This document shows, piece by piece, positions 36,712-47,515 of a stretch of DNA of 64,000 nucleotides. A program made the position numbers and the translations under genes. The notes beneath the pieces are model-generated. The model worked only from the letters and a program-made list of their open reading frames with translations, ran no database searches and had not been told where the DNA came from. Source of the stretch: Rhynchonema sp. JSB1_4 (lineage: Eukaryota > Nematoda > Chromadorea > Monhysterida > Xyalidae); assembly GCA_030248065.1 (NCBI GenBank), contig JASAMV010006679.1:62001-126000 (forward strand), read 5' to 3'. Position 1 is the first letter of the stretch, and every line of letters begins with the position of its first letter.

Positions 36712-37812
36712 TCACTTCCCTATGCCAATTCCCTGTGAAACATCAATCAGTCCAGTGCACATACCGATAGGTCGTATGCGCACGCGTGCAGGCTCAGTGT
36801 TAGCCAACCAACGTGCCGCAAGGAACTGACGGTCGTGCCGCTTGCCCGCGTGTGCACCCAACATCACAGCGAAACGCGGCTGATGGGCGTGCGATAGCTG
36901 GAAATTGAGTTTGTTGGTAAGCTGCTTGTGAAACATCACTACTTTTACACGCGTGAAATCTAGACTGAGTGTAACATAACGCCAGAAAAACGGAAAAAAG
37001 CCCGGTAGAAAAATGCTGATCAATTTGAAATGCCCACATCGTTTGTCTTGAAACAACTTTTATGTACCTTGACCGCGTTTACGCCACGCTGGTTGAAATT
37101 CAGTGCTCACCAGCATACTGCAGAAACTAGAAATATCCTCAATTCCAAGCAGGAGCCCGGTGACCAAAGCAGATCCAATCCGTTCACTAAGTTTGATACA
37201 GAGACAATTAACTCTGAGTACGTTATGCTGTATGGCTTATCAGTTTATCAGTGTCCCCGACTGAAACTCACATGTCCGAAATTGGCCTGCACGAAGCGTA
37301 CTGGTCGAACACGTTTGCCGCGTGAACCCATCATGATAGTAGGTAGCCCAGTATGTGGCTGTGAAACATCACCTGATGCCACCGCAGTGTGTGGTGGGTA
37401 CAATGCGGCCAGAATGGCGCTGTCGATTGAGTGCATTTGTCTCTGCCAATGTGTTGTTTCATTTGAAACATCAGTCAGACAGGTTTTATTCATCAGGGGG
37501 GTGGGGCATATTGTGGCTTATACATACTTGACTCGACGTGATCGAACCGTTCAGAAGATTCTTATTGTCACAAGGTTGGTCTCAAATTTCGCTTGATTCT
37601 TGCTGTGCATTTGCACCGCACCTGATATTCCCTACGGTGCGAGGTAATCCCAAAACCAGCCATTTTCACCACACACAAGCATCCAGGGTGAAACATCATA
37701 CCAGCATGTTCTTGTACTTGCCGCGCAATGTCGTGCTCGTTCCCAAATACGCGTCCACCCCAATCAGCGGAAAGAGCCAAATGACCAAGCTCAAGCGACC
37801 GGACGTGAACAT
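36712..37812 (-). CDS. Putative secreted peptide precursor with an MMGSRG-KR unit
   Basis: Exon 1 (37812-37702) encodes a typical signal peptide, MFTSGRLSLVIWLFPLIGVDA. Exon 2 (37442-37272), same phase, encodes LPTIMMGSRGKRVRPVRFVQ: a peptide ending in Gly-Lys-Arg, the classical amidation and cleavage site. A 21-nt exon at 37088-37068 is possible. The last exon (36897-36712) encodes PRFAVMLGAHAGKRHDRQ, another Gly-Lys-Arg site, and runs to a stop. Product about 155-162 aa. MMGSRG resembles the FMGSRG units of the neighbouring gene, suggesting a shared origin. Frames are open and phases agree, but the exon set is provisional. Function as neuropeptide is inferred from architecture. Confidence 0.55.
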
Positions 37813-38498
37813 GATGCTTCACAAATTTTGATTAGCTTTGCAATTCGAAGCTGAAGTCGCTATTATACGTTCCAATTGTCAGCAAAAAACTTGAAGCACC
37901 GAAGCAAGAAAAAAGGAGTTCGCACGCTGTAGCACAAAATGCCCAAGGATGCTCTTTCTGATATTGAAGTTTGCTTTATTGTGCCATTGATGGTACTGGA
38001 TGTGTTGTTTTCATGTGTCGGTCGACTATCGGATATGCTTGCAACCTGCATAATGCTGGACCATCACTGACAATTCAGCATTATTATCTAACGTTGTTAT
38101 AACAGGTGCAAATTTCAGTTGATTTCCATTTTCTGCCCTGCTCCATTTCTGATGATGGTGTGTTCTGTGCCTCCAGCTGCCAGCAGTTTCAATAGGACTG
38201 AATTTATTATTCACTTTGTTTAGGTTTGAGGTTAAAAGAAGGGGTTGGCACTAATACAATGCACACATAGTGCCTGGTTCATCCGTCCTTTTATTAGGAG
38301 CTTGATTGATGTACAATACACCCAACTACACACCACAGCAGCACAAACAATATCACCAAGGGATAACGGCCATAGACACTCCAATGTCATAAAATGATCT
38401 AAAATATGGAGACTGCAGCTAAAAATTATAACAAATCAAATTATCAGCCCCATTATTATATTTTCATTACTGGCCGAGATGCATATGCGGTAATCAAG
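37813..38498. other. Intergenic between two peptide-precursor genes
   Basis: About 690 bases without recognised exons or repeats. Presumed promoter of the 37812 gene and 3' UTR of the 39252 gene. Confidence 0.35.
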
Positions 38499-39252
38499 TT
38501 ACAAATTCTTTGACTGAAACGCCCTGTGCGAGGCCCGTTTACCGCGTGATCCCATAAACGCAGTCGCACGTGCGTAACGTTCATAATTATCACCGGCTCG
38601 TTTGCCACGTGAGCCCATAAACGACATCCACTTTGAATCGGTGCCTTCTGAATCATCGAACAGGTTACGGTCAGCGTGAAGCACATCGACATGAAACTTG
38701 GGATGTTTATCGTGACCGGTCCGGGATTTGAATGGCTCAGTCACATCCTGAAATTCATGCACACTTCCTGTCAAAGTTCGATCCGTTTCTAATGATATTG
38801 TCGCTCTAAAGTGCCAGCTGCAAGTTCTGGACTGCTTGAGGCCTGAGCCTGAAATGTGTGAGTTCACGCATTTGAGGCAGCAGAGACACTCACAAAACAT
38901 GGCAGGCTCAGGCGCAGCGGATGTAGTGTACAGAGAAGCGGCTTGTGCGGCGCCTGAGCAGGCGCCTTCAGGCTCGGCCGATGCACCGCTCTGTGTGCCT
39001 CCGACCGCTTCAACACTGTGCATCCATTGCGTCTGCGAGCAGCCTGCGACGTACATGCGCTTTGCAGGCTCAAGCCTCAATCAGCGAAAAAGTGCAGGTG
39101 GTAGACGCAATTGCCAAACTTACGTTAAGATGATTGTGCCGCAAGCTGAGTCCCAGCAGAAGGTCATACGGTAGCATTGGGCTGACGCCAGACGATACAC
39201 CACCGACTGTCAGCATTGTCGTGACGATACCGATTGTAACCGCTATTTTCAT
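38499..39252 (-). CDS. Neuropeptide precursor with two FMGSRG-KR units (tachykinin-related pattern)
   Basis: Exon 1 (39252-39124) encodes 43 residues beginning with a signal peptide, MKIAVTIGIVTTMLTVGGVS, and ends at a consensus GTAAGT donor. Exon 2 (38747-38499), same phase after TTTCAG, encodes an 82-residue prohormone tail. It contains KWMSFMGSRGKR and RATAFMGSRGKR, then a short C-terminus ending QSKNL. Each unit would be cut at the basic residues and amidated on the Gly, giving ...SFMGSR-amide and ...AFMGSR-amide. F-X-G-X-R-amide is the pattern of invertebrate tachykinin-related peptides. The total of 125 aa is normal for such precursors. The peptide structure is seen directly. Tachykinin identity is inference; other FxGxR-like families cannot be excluded. 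Confidence 0.8.
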
Positions 39253-40793
39253 GGCCGCTTTTTGTGTTGAATTCCAAGAATATGAATCGGCTACGGCGTA
39301 TATCGGCGCTGGAAATTGTGCAAGAAATAGATGTGCAAAGAAAGTGTGCAAGAAAAACCGCCGTGCGCGTGGCACAAAACTAAAATAAACGGCACTTAAA
39401 GTATATGTATCATATGAAACCGCTTTGGGGCGAATTAAACGATAAAGAAGGACCGCGGGCGTAAATTATTTCGCCTCTAATGGACTCTTATGATTGTTTG
39501 ATGTGGGCTGTTGAGGTGCAGAAAAGAATATGTAGCTATCTAATGGACCTCAAAACAAGGATTCCGCAGGCCAATCGGTGCCACCACAATGGCAACACGC
39601 CTGCACGCATTGTATACCGACGACATGACTTACCTGAATGCAACAGAATTCCCATATTAAGAGAAAAGACGTGGGATGACTTTGCACTGAAAAGCGAGAC
39701 TTGAAAAAGTGAAACACTTCCGTACAACGGGATAAAATGGGCAAATGGATACTTATCGGATGCTATTATTTTACAGGATCAAAAAGTGTAACGTGTTTAT
39801 AAAAGGTGATTACATTTTATGTTGCAAAAAACACAGAAAAACAGCGATGGGAATACCTACTGTCCTACCAGTGCATGCCAGAAGATTGTGGCATGTATAC
39901 CATGCGATACAAAAGAGGCGGCAGTTATACACCTATCATGTATCAATACCCAGTGTAACTAGTACAGCTAATGTGGTACCATTTCCATGAACACCACCAC
40001 ATCAAGGCGAAATTTCTTGAAAAAATATTGTAATTGAGTGTTTTTTCATTGCTGACGGTACATAAACAGATGCATAACGTATAATTTTGATGAATCATTT
40101 TTAAAAATGTACATAAGGGATAAAGATTAGCTCTGCATGTAATCTGTGTTTATTACCTGGACCGGATGGCCCGCTAAATTACAGGAAGGGATATCAGCCG
40201 TACCTGCTTCCAAGTCGCGAAAATAGGCCTTCAATTCATGCAATAGAGTAAGCCAATTAGAGGGCAACGACCAAAACGTTGCGCGGAAGTTGTTCTGTCT
40301 CTGCGTGCAGCCAGTGAAGAAAACGCTTTGCAAATACGGCCGACCTAACATGAAAGGCGCATAAGCAATACCCGGTGGTTATGTGCTTAGCCAAGGTCCA
40401 TCCAGAGTAACGTTATTGGAAGTGAAAACAGAGAGACGGATTTTAAAGATAGAAGATTTCTTCGAAGAATGGACATTGAAACGGATCTTGTTTGCACGTA
40501 TTTCCAAAGCCCAGTGTAACATATACAGTACCTTGCCTGAGAATTCCATTGAACCCCCTTGCCGAATAAACATGCGCAGGTTAGGTTTGGAACAATAAGT
40601 TGTCCGACAGACATGCAAAGTAAATGTGTATTTTAATTTCCCGTAAATGCTTCTCAGATTTTGGACGTGTACGTGCTAGTTGGAGGAAAAAACGGCGGAT
40701 CACATCAACGTCACTTTATGCACATTGGCCGCAGCCTTTCATAAAGACATGTTATATCCACGATGTCAGCTCAATACGCATTAACAGATCGCA
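39253..40793. other. Intergenic; no gene accepted
   Basis: Several overlapping frames of 60-100 codons exist, and at 40380-40620 three frames are open at once, which argues against coding. Presumed promoter of the FMGSRG gene near 39260-39500. Confidence 0.4.
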
Positions 40794-41451
40794 TCAACCC
40801 AGTCGGCCAAAGCCGAGCGGTGTCGGCGTTCTCATTGGTTTATCCCAATCTTCGATTTCTTCGTCTCCATAGTCATCCGTCAGCATCATTTCATTGTGGT
40901 CTGGACGGGCTTGCAGATGTTTCAGGTGGTGGAACAGAGGCTGAACGTTGGGCAACAGACCGTTGATCGGCGTCGGATATCGACCGGACAAAACTGCGCG
41001 CTGCAAAGTAAATGATGTATGGGCATAAATTGTATCAGAACAAAATGTGCACGGGTGGGACATATCGATGATCTACCCAGCCTTGTCTTGATCACGTGAC
41101 CGCTTGTGTTGAGGAATATGAATTCTTGCATTCTTCTTGGATCATATTTTTCTGTAATTTACTGTTGCCCCCCCCCAATTTCGACTGACATGAAAATAAT
41201 TTCATAACATAAAAGCTGTTCCCAAACAAAAGACCTTGACGGTGGTCGAATTGAATTTACTTAGTTTGATGAAAATCTCGAAACATCTTCATCAGTTGGT
41301 CCGTCACCTTTAACTGTTCTTCAGCCAGTTTCAAGCGTATAACTTGGAGCACGTCGAACATATCCTGTGCTGATGGCGCTGACTTTGACAAACAAATGGA
41401 AATGACTGATTGAAAGACGATGATTGTGCAAATGCATTTGATGGACAACAT
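40794..41451 (-). CDS. Putative secreted peptide precursor ending in LGFGRLG
   Basis: Exon 1 (41451-41308) starts with a signal-peptide-like sequence, MLSIKCICTIIVFQSVISIC, then an amphipathic helix (MFDVLQVIRLKLAEEQLK). Exon 2 (41000-40794), same phase, begins RAVLSGRYPTPINGLLP, so splicing creates a Lys-Arg site. It ends DKPMRTPTPLGFGRLG-stop, a C-terminal Gly that could be amidated. Product about 116 aa. An alternative donor at 41261 would keep 16 more residues but breaks phase. I do not recognise the peptide family; the C-terminus is only loosely like PRL-amides. Signal peptide, size and terminal Gly support a secreted peptide. Confidence 0.55.
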
Positions 41452-44335
41452 TGTCGATAAAGTAGAGCTGGTTCTCTGAAAGTCAAACCACCGTACGTTG
41501 TTCAATAGTGTACCCTGTTCAGCAGTCTTCCAGAGTACAATCAAACTTCGTTACAGGCATAACTTCACATAAAATGCATGACCCTTTCGGTTGTCCCGAA
41601 CAGTAAAATGTATGCATTTGCAAGTCGTTAAACCGGGCCCGCCGCTATTGTTTTTTGGGTTTTGGACCAGTTTTTTTAAATTTTAATCGTTAGTTGGCAC
41701 TGGGATGAAGAACATTAACCTTCAAGAACTTCACCAAACTGACCCTTACCGATATAAATGAAAAAACCGAGGTCGAAAACCATAAAAACAATAGCGGCGG
41801 GGACGCTTTATAAGCATAGCCCCTTGAAAGCTGCTCCTAAATGTGTAAGATACATATGCAGGATTAGAGATCGGAAATGGAGAAAAATTGGAGATTAGAA
41901 GATGTTGAAAGCTATCAATACACACCAATTCCCCGACCCAAATTATCCCTTGAACCCACTGGCCAAGTTTATTTTCAAACCCATTTTTTCCTTGTAGCGA
42001 ATTTTGACCTAATGGTGCATCTTCGTGCTTGGATTTGATTCGACCCAGAGGTGCCTCAGAATTTTCTGCCGTCCATCGGCACACTATTCAGGAAGAGACC
42101 GATGCAGCCAGACTGAGAAGATAACATTCTTCAAGAACGTTCTCCCGTCGGCACTGAACGGCATTACTGTTTTGGAATAGATCAACGCTTTCTTCCTTCC
42201 AGACAGGACACTGTCGAAATTTTTGTTTCTTCAATAATGTTCTAACGTCGGCACACTGTTTTGTAATACTGTTGGTTAAATCTGAGCTCCAAAATATTCT
42301 GTCTCCATGGTGCGCCTGAGCCTTCAAGGCACACCACACACTTCCTAAGGCTGAACGTTCCGGATTAACGCGTTGATCCATTCCAAAATTGTTTGCCGAC
42401 GGCATGCGGCATCACTCAACGAAGCCTGTGTGGTGGAGGGTAATGTTTCTATCTATTCTTTAATAGGTACGGCAGAATTGGCAGTAGAGCCATTTTGAAA
42501 ATGTGGTGCAAAAGAAAGTTCGGCTTGTAGGTATGTACGATGTTGTGACTTTCCGGCTTGACAAAAGTTCAACGTCAGACCTAAATTAAGGGTGATCACA
42601 TGGGCCTGGGCCCACGTGCACGTAATGGTGGTACCACGTACCACCGCCTACTCAAGCATTTACTGAGAGAAACTTCTATAAATAAATAAAGTAACTGGGG
42701 TAATGCTCGATCAACAAGTCACGGTTTGACATTTTACGCACCTACGATTACCTTCGACATTGACATTTACCAACCTCCAAACTATGTAGGGTCAATTTGT
42801 GTATACACATCCAAACAATAACAAACCTACGCGTGTTAATTTTACGCTTCCAAAAACACCATCATTATGACGCAGTTCGTGTTAGGCCCCCAGATTCTAT
42901 TCAAGCGCACGAAATTTGCAGACTGACTGACTAATTTCACGAAAATCCACACATTGCACTTCAGCGCTGTCCCGGACTTACGTTGGGGCTTCTACTACAA
43001 GCGCAGACTTAGGCTTAGGCTTGTGGTTAGGCTTTGGCTAAGGGTTCGCCTGAATTAAATGAAACACACAGCCAAAAAAACGCTGTATCTCTCTTTTGGG
43101 CAGGTGGATTTCCGTAGAATAATTTCTGCTTCCATTGGTGCGGTCGTTGTCCGCGATTGCGTCGCGGCACCACAACCGCAGAACTGAGTGCGTTTGTTTG
43201 TTTCCAGCGAATGCGCGGTTTGCGGCGGCCGCTCCTGAGTTCTGCGATGCCGTGCTGCAAATGGGTTTTAAAAATCTCAAACTTTTTGAGGGCGATACAA
43301 AATGCTGCGGCACCACAAATGACCAACCACACTAGTGGGTTCGGCACAACCGGTCTACAGTCTACGGGTCTGCGGGTCCGTAGCAATCGCATTGTCCAGG
43401 TCCAAAAACACAGAATCGCAGCCGCAGAAAACGACGGCATCAATAGCAACAGCTCTTCGGTCCCACGACGAAATTTGTGTGCATTCATTCAGGGCATTAG
43501 GTATCATTCATGACCACGAAGGGCCGAACCTAACGAACCAATTTCCTTGAACAGAAAACTTTTCGTTTATCCGGAGGGGATATAATCAACGTTCGCGCTG
43601 ATAAGGAACTAATAACCAAAATAAAGTGTGTTTTCGATGGATTTTTGATCGACAAAACAAGTTATTTCTGTCCCAAAGTCAGCCGTATGTAGTGCGAGTG
43701 AGACTATAATGCACTTGCGGTCCCTTGCAACCGACGATGCCCTGATGCACCGCCTGTCTGCAGCAGAGTGGCGAAATTGATATCGAAGGCAGCAAGATTT
43801 CATGCCAACAGTGGTTGATGCTGTTGTGAGTGTTTGGGTGTGATGTGTGGATAAAGCAAGAACGAACCAACTTTGAGCACCTGAACTTGGGCGCTTTCTG
43901 AACTGTTGGGTTTCATTGCATAAAACGCGTTGACTTTGTTAGCTTGTTGTGGTGCACCTGTAAGTCAGGGAGCAATCAAGCCATAAATCACTGGAATGAA
44001 CATAGGGGGCCCGTGCATGAGATACTGCTTGTGAAACATGCACCGCTGTGTGAGGTGGAGGGGTATGTGGTGTTGTTGTTTTTGTCCGAACTTGGCAAAA
44101 ATCCAATTAATGTTACCGCAACGCGTAATGTGTTTCTAAGAGCAAGTTGCTGGTGGTGAACACAAGAAAGGGCAAAAATCTGCAATTTTAGATACTTGGC
44201 CCTGGCCGCGAGCTATACAACTATCAATACCCATTTTTCTAAAGGTGATCTAAAATGCTTTCTTTCATTGTTACTGTAAGCTGCTCTGAAAATTTGGTGA
44301 GCATGGGACATGGACTGGGTCTGGTTTTGACATGG
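41452..44335. other. Gene-poor stretch; no gene accepted
   Basis: Open frames at 42405-42088 and 43488-43027 (minus) are 105 and 153 codons long but show no domain, signal peptide or splice context that I trust. 42120-42290 contains a diverged internal repeat. Confidence 0.35.
43009..43038 (+). repeat. Interstitial telomere-like TTAGGC run
   Basis: Two perfect TTAGGC units (43009-43020), then TTGTGG, TTAGGC and TTTGGC. TTAGGC is the nematode telomere unit. The run is short and degenerate. Confidence 0.5.
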
Positions 44336-45771
44336 CTACACAAGCGGTGGTTGAGTCAATGTCACAGTTATACATGTGTAATAGTTCAAACAGGCCAAAA
44401 TAGAAGCACCCATATCAGTCCGACTCCAATCAGATGCACGACCGGGATGACCAACTGCAATGTCGAGAAACAAAGAACCCCAATCGTTGCTTTTTTTCGC
44501 TGAACCGGACCCCGGTCGGTCCGGTGCTGTTGGATCACTGACAGTATGGGCTTCATTCACAATGTAATCGAGCTTGGCACTGGCAGAATTGAAAAACTAA
44601 CTGATGCTGACCCTTCATCAAAGAAATGCTGGTTTTTTCCTGTTCCCTTGACCAATCAGGCAAAATTATTTCCTTCGCTCTTATGATGTGCGTCATTCCG
44701 CTCAGAACTATCTTCATCGTGTGCTTGCCAAAGGCAGATGAGGGGCCTAACTCGAGGGCAACTGTTTCACTTTGCTTGGTGCCAGTGTTGGAGGTACTCT
44801 GGAGGCGTAGGGGGATACCTACTGTACCGGGCTCGGAGAGGGGGATACCTACTGTACCAGAGCCGACTGCCTGGGGGGGTTATGTACCTAGGAGGGGGGT
44901 TAGGTTTTGGGGTGAAAATTTTTTATGTGTTTATTATGTGTGGAATCGTGTGAAAACGTAGTATTTGCGTGCGAATTTTTGGTAATATGAGGTAAAAACC
45001 ACTGATTTTACACCAATTTTGGACATTTTGGTCAAAAATTGGCACTTTTGGGACAAAATCGGGGGATACCTACTGTACCGGGGTGAAAATAGGGGGGATA
45101 CCTACTGTACCATGCCAGACATCGGGGGGGGGGGCGATACCTACTGTACCAGGCGAGGGGGACCCTGAAAATCTCCGGCCCGGCCCGAGCCGAAAGCCCA
45201 AAATCGCGGCCCGGCCCGATTGCGACCTCTGGTCATAAACTACCGCTTGTTACCATCTTCTAATGCAAATGATACCTACTGTACCAGGCGAGGGGGACCC
45301 TGAAAATCTCCGGCCCGGCCCGAGCCGAAAGCCCAAAATCGCGGCCCGGCCCGATTGCGACCTCTGGTCATAAACTACCGCTTGTTACCATCTTCTAATG
45401 CAAATGATACCTACTGTACCAGGCGAGGGGGACCCTGAAAATCTCCGGCCCGGCCCGAGCCGAAAGCCCAAAATCGCGGCTCGGCCCGATTGCGACCTCT
45501 GGTCATAAACTACCGCTTGTTACCATCTTCTAATGCAAATGAGGTCGGCATCAAACTTGCGCGCTCCGTGCTGCAAAAGCGCGGACGCACCCAGTTTGAT
45601 ACCGGCCCCAAATGTTTTGGTTCCAGTAACGGGTTTGTTGCTTTTATTTAGAATGTGAAGCGTAGATTGAGTCGATGCAGCCGTTTCTGTCAACTCTTTT
45701 AAGGGAGGTCTATCGCGAGTGTAACATTTCCCAGCCTGCCATCTCAGTACGTTCAAGCATAGTGGCGCCAT
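44336..45771 (-). CDS. Unrecognised protein, provisional 3-exon model, 194 aa
   Basis: Exon 1 (45771-45591): MAPLCLNVLRWQAGKCYTRD and onward, a basic N-terminus that could be a mitochondrial presequence. Exon 2 (44761-44602): LELGPSSAFGKHTMKIVLSG, then a Trp/Glu-rich part. Exon 3 (44579-44336): KLDYIVNEAHTVSDPTAPDR, then a Ser/Gly/Lys stretch and an open run to a stop. Phases agree and total 585 nt. Intron 1 contains the repeat block 44790-45540. Another splice at GTTGGT (44462) is possible in exon 3. No family was recognised. The model rests on frame and splice consistency only. Confidence 0.4.
44790..45135 (+). repeat. GATACCTACTGTACC-word repeat region
   Basis: GATACCTACTGTACC recurs at least five times beside G-runs, around a core with GGACATTTTGG and GGACAAAATCG. 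This is the same architecture as the MITE families. Similar words occur at 61200-61260. CAGTGTTGGAGGT at 44784 may be its left terminus. Confidence 0.6.
45136..45540 (+). repeat. Three tandem copies of a 135-bp unit
   Basis: Unit starts GATACCTACTGTACCAGGCG, contains CGGCCCGGCCCGAGCC and ends CTTCTAATGCAAAT. Copies start at 45136, 45271 and 45406 and differ by about one base. It combines a family-specific word with family M GC-rich words. Confidence 0.92.
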
Positions 45772-45840
45772 GCCTGCTGGGCTAAAGCAACGTAGCAACA
45801 ACGTTAGATCAGCAGACCAGTGCAATGAAGGTCACGTGAC

Positions 45841-46030
45841 GTCGCACTGGCTGTCAGGCTGACGCGGGTGTTTGAATGTGGGTGCCAACACACCAATTAC
45901 CGTAAAAACCTAAATAGAGCCCCCCCCGGAATAGAGCCCCCCTCGGAATATCGATCGAAAATAACACCGGATTTGGAACGCTCTCGCTGAGAAACGAAAA
46001 CAATTAATTTTTTGAAAATTAATTTTTGCC
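45841..46030. repeat. Family A fragment and short spacer
   Basis: CCGTAAAAACCTAAATAGAG at 45900 is a family A left end truncated after about 50 bp. Confidence 0.6.
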
Positions 46031-47035
46031 AGGTTGTGTGTTCAATGCTATTTGCGTGCTTTTAGAAGTTCAATAAAGTTGTAACGCAATGAATGCTTTT
46101 TCCTTCAGCAAAAGCAAACTTTTCAGGGAAAGTTCAGCATCTTGTAGCACATTTTGTACTAGTTTCATTATTGAGAACCGATTGAGAAGAAAACGAAAGT
46201 AAAATTTTCATGTCACCATATCCACATTTGGGGGTCACGTACGAATCAATTACTTTCGCTGTTCATTTACTGTGTGGCGTGTGGGTATCTAATACTGTTG
46301 TCATGCTCTGCTCTAGTTCTAGTCAGTGTAGTTCCTGGGGGGAGGGGAGTCTCCTCCTAAGGTACACTAACCGCCGCGACCAAGGTACACTAGTACACTA
46401 ACCGCCGCACCAGGTACACTAACCGCCGCAATTTTTGCCTAAAATAGGCATTTTTAGCCCAAGATGGGCATTTTAGGCCTAAAATGGGTAATTTTCAGGT
46501 CAATGTTGTCAAAAGTCGCCAAAATACCCTATTTATGGAGAATTTTTTCCAAAAAAGGGCAAAAATAGGTCAAATTTTTTACCTCAAAGAAGGACTTTTT
46601 CCTGAATTTTGGTCTCCCCCCTTCTTCCCCCCACAGGGAGGTACACTAACCGCCGCACCGACAAAGTGGGTAGGTTCACTAACCGCCTCGCCGGACCAGG
46701 AACTACACTGATCCTAGTACAGCATGTATTTGTTTTGAATCTTATCACCAGCACACCAGGTACTAACTGTGTACGAAATCAATCAATCAGATCAATATTT
46801 TTTGTCGATGTCGACCAAATGCTTCGATGGAATTTATTGGAAGGAATGAAAAGCCGCGCAGCGCATTTTTTGTTTCTAAGCTTTCCAACCTTAAAAGATG
46901 CTGTATAAATGCTAAATTAAGCAAATAAGGGCCCAAAATTTTAGGTGCAACCTTGCACCTAACCCTGAATTTTTAGGTGCAATTCTGATTTTTTAGGTGC
47001 AAATTGCACCTAAAAAGTGTCTAAAAAAACTATGA
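46031..47035 (+). repeat. Copy 2 of the ~1-kb dispersed duplication
   Basis: Collinear with 1818-2798, including the internal family C element (46324-46710) and its decayed flanking octamers. Differences are a few substitutions and small insertions (for example an extra CACCAGGTACACTAACCGCC near 46408). Confidence 0.88.
46324..46710 (+). mobile_element. Family C hAT-like MITE (GCGGCGGTTAG subfamily)
   Basis: Same termini, words and flank decay as the copy at 2105-2470. It was carried along in the larger duplication. Confidence 0.8.
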
Positions 47036-47036
47036 T

Positions 47037-47342
47037 TGTTTTGAATCTTATCACCAGCACACCAGGTACTAACTGTGTACGAAATCAATCAATCAGATCA
47101 ATATTTTTTGTCGATGTCGACCAAATGCTTCGATGGAATTTATTGGAAGGAATGAAAAGCCGCGCAGCGCATTTTTTTTGTTTCTAAGCTTTCCAACCTT
47201 AAAAGATGCTGTATAAATGCTAAATTAAGCAAATAAGGGCCCAAAATTTTAGGTGCAACCTTGCACCTAACCCTGAATTTTTAGGTGCAATTCTGATTTT
47301 TTAGGTGCAAATTGCACCTAAAAAGTGTCTAAAAAAACTATG
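47037..47342 (+). repeat. Tandem duplicate of 46732-47035
   Basis: TGTTTTGAATCTTATCACCA through TCTAAAAAAACTATG repeats directly after its first copy with almost no change. Absent from the corresponding place at 2798, so it arose in this copy only or was lost there. Confidence 0.9.
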
Positions 47343-47515
47343 CAATACCAATACCAATACCCAATACCAAATCAATACTTCTGAAGTGCCTGGTATTGGG
47401 TTTGGTATTGGGTTGGTATTGGTATTGAGTATTGGGTATTGGGCAGGTATTGGAATTGGGTATTGGGTATTGGTCTTAGTATTGGTTTGGTATTGGGTTT
47501 TTGGTCAGGATTCCC
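47343..47515 (+). repeat. GGTATTGG/CCAATACC simple-repeat tract
   Basis: Imperfect repeats of GGTATTGGGT, first as complement and then direct, so the tract can fold back. Similar tracts are at 22885-22955 and 51255-51363. Confidence 0.8.

Noticed and set aside
28691..37698. TGATGTTTCA copies as snoRNA C boxes
   Set aside because: A C box needs RUGAUGA and a D box CUGA at a fixed distance with terminal stem pairing. The copies lack these.
40379..40618. 79-codon ORF as an exon
   Set aside because: Three frames are open over the same interval, which points to stop-poor sequence rather than coding.
43027..43488. 153-codon minus-strand ORF as a gene
   Set aside because: No domain, splice context or signal peptide. 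Sense-strand frames over the same bases are also long.
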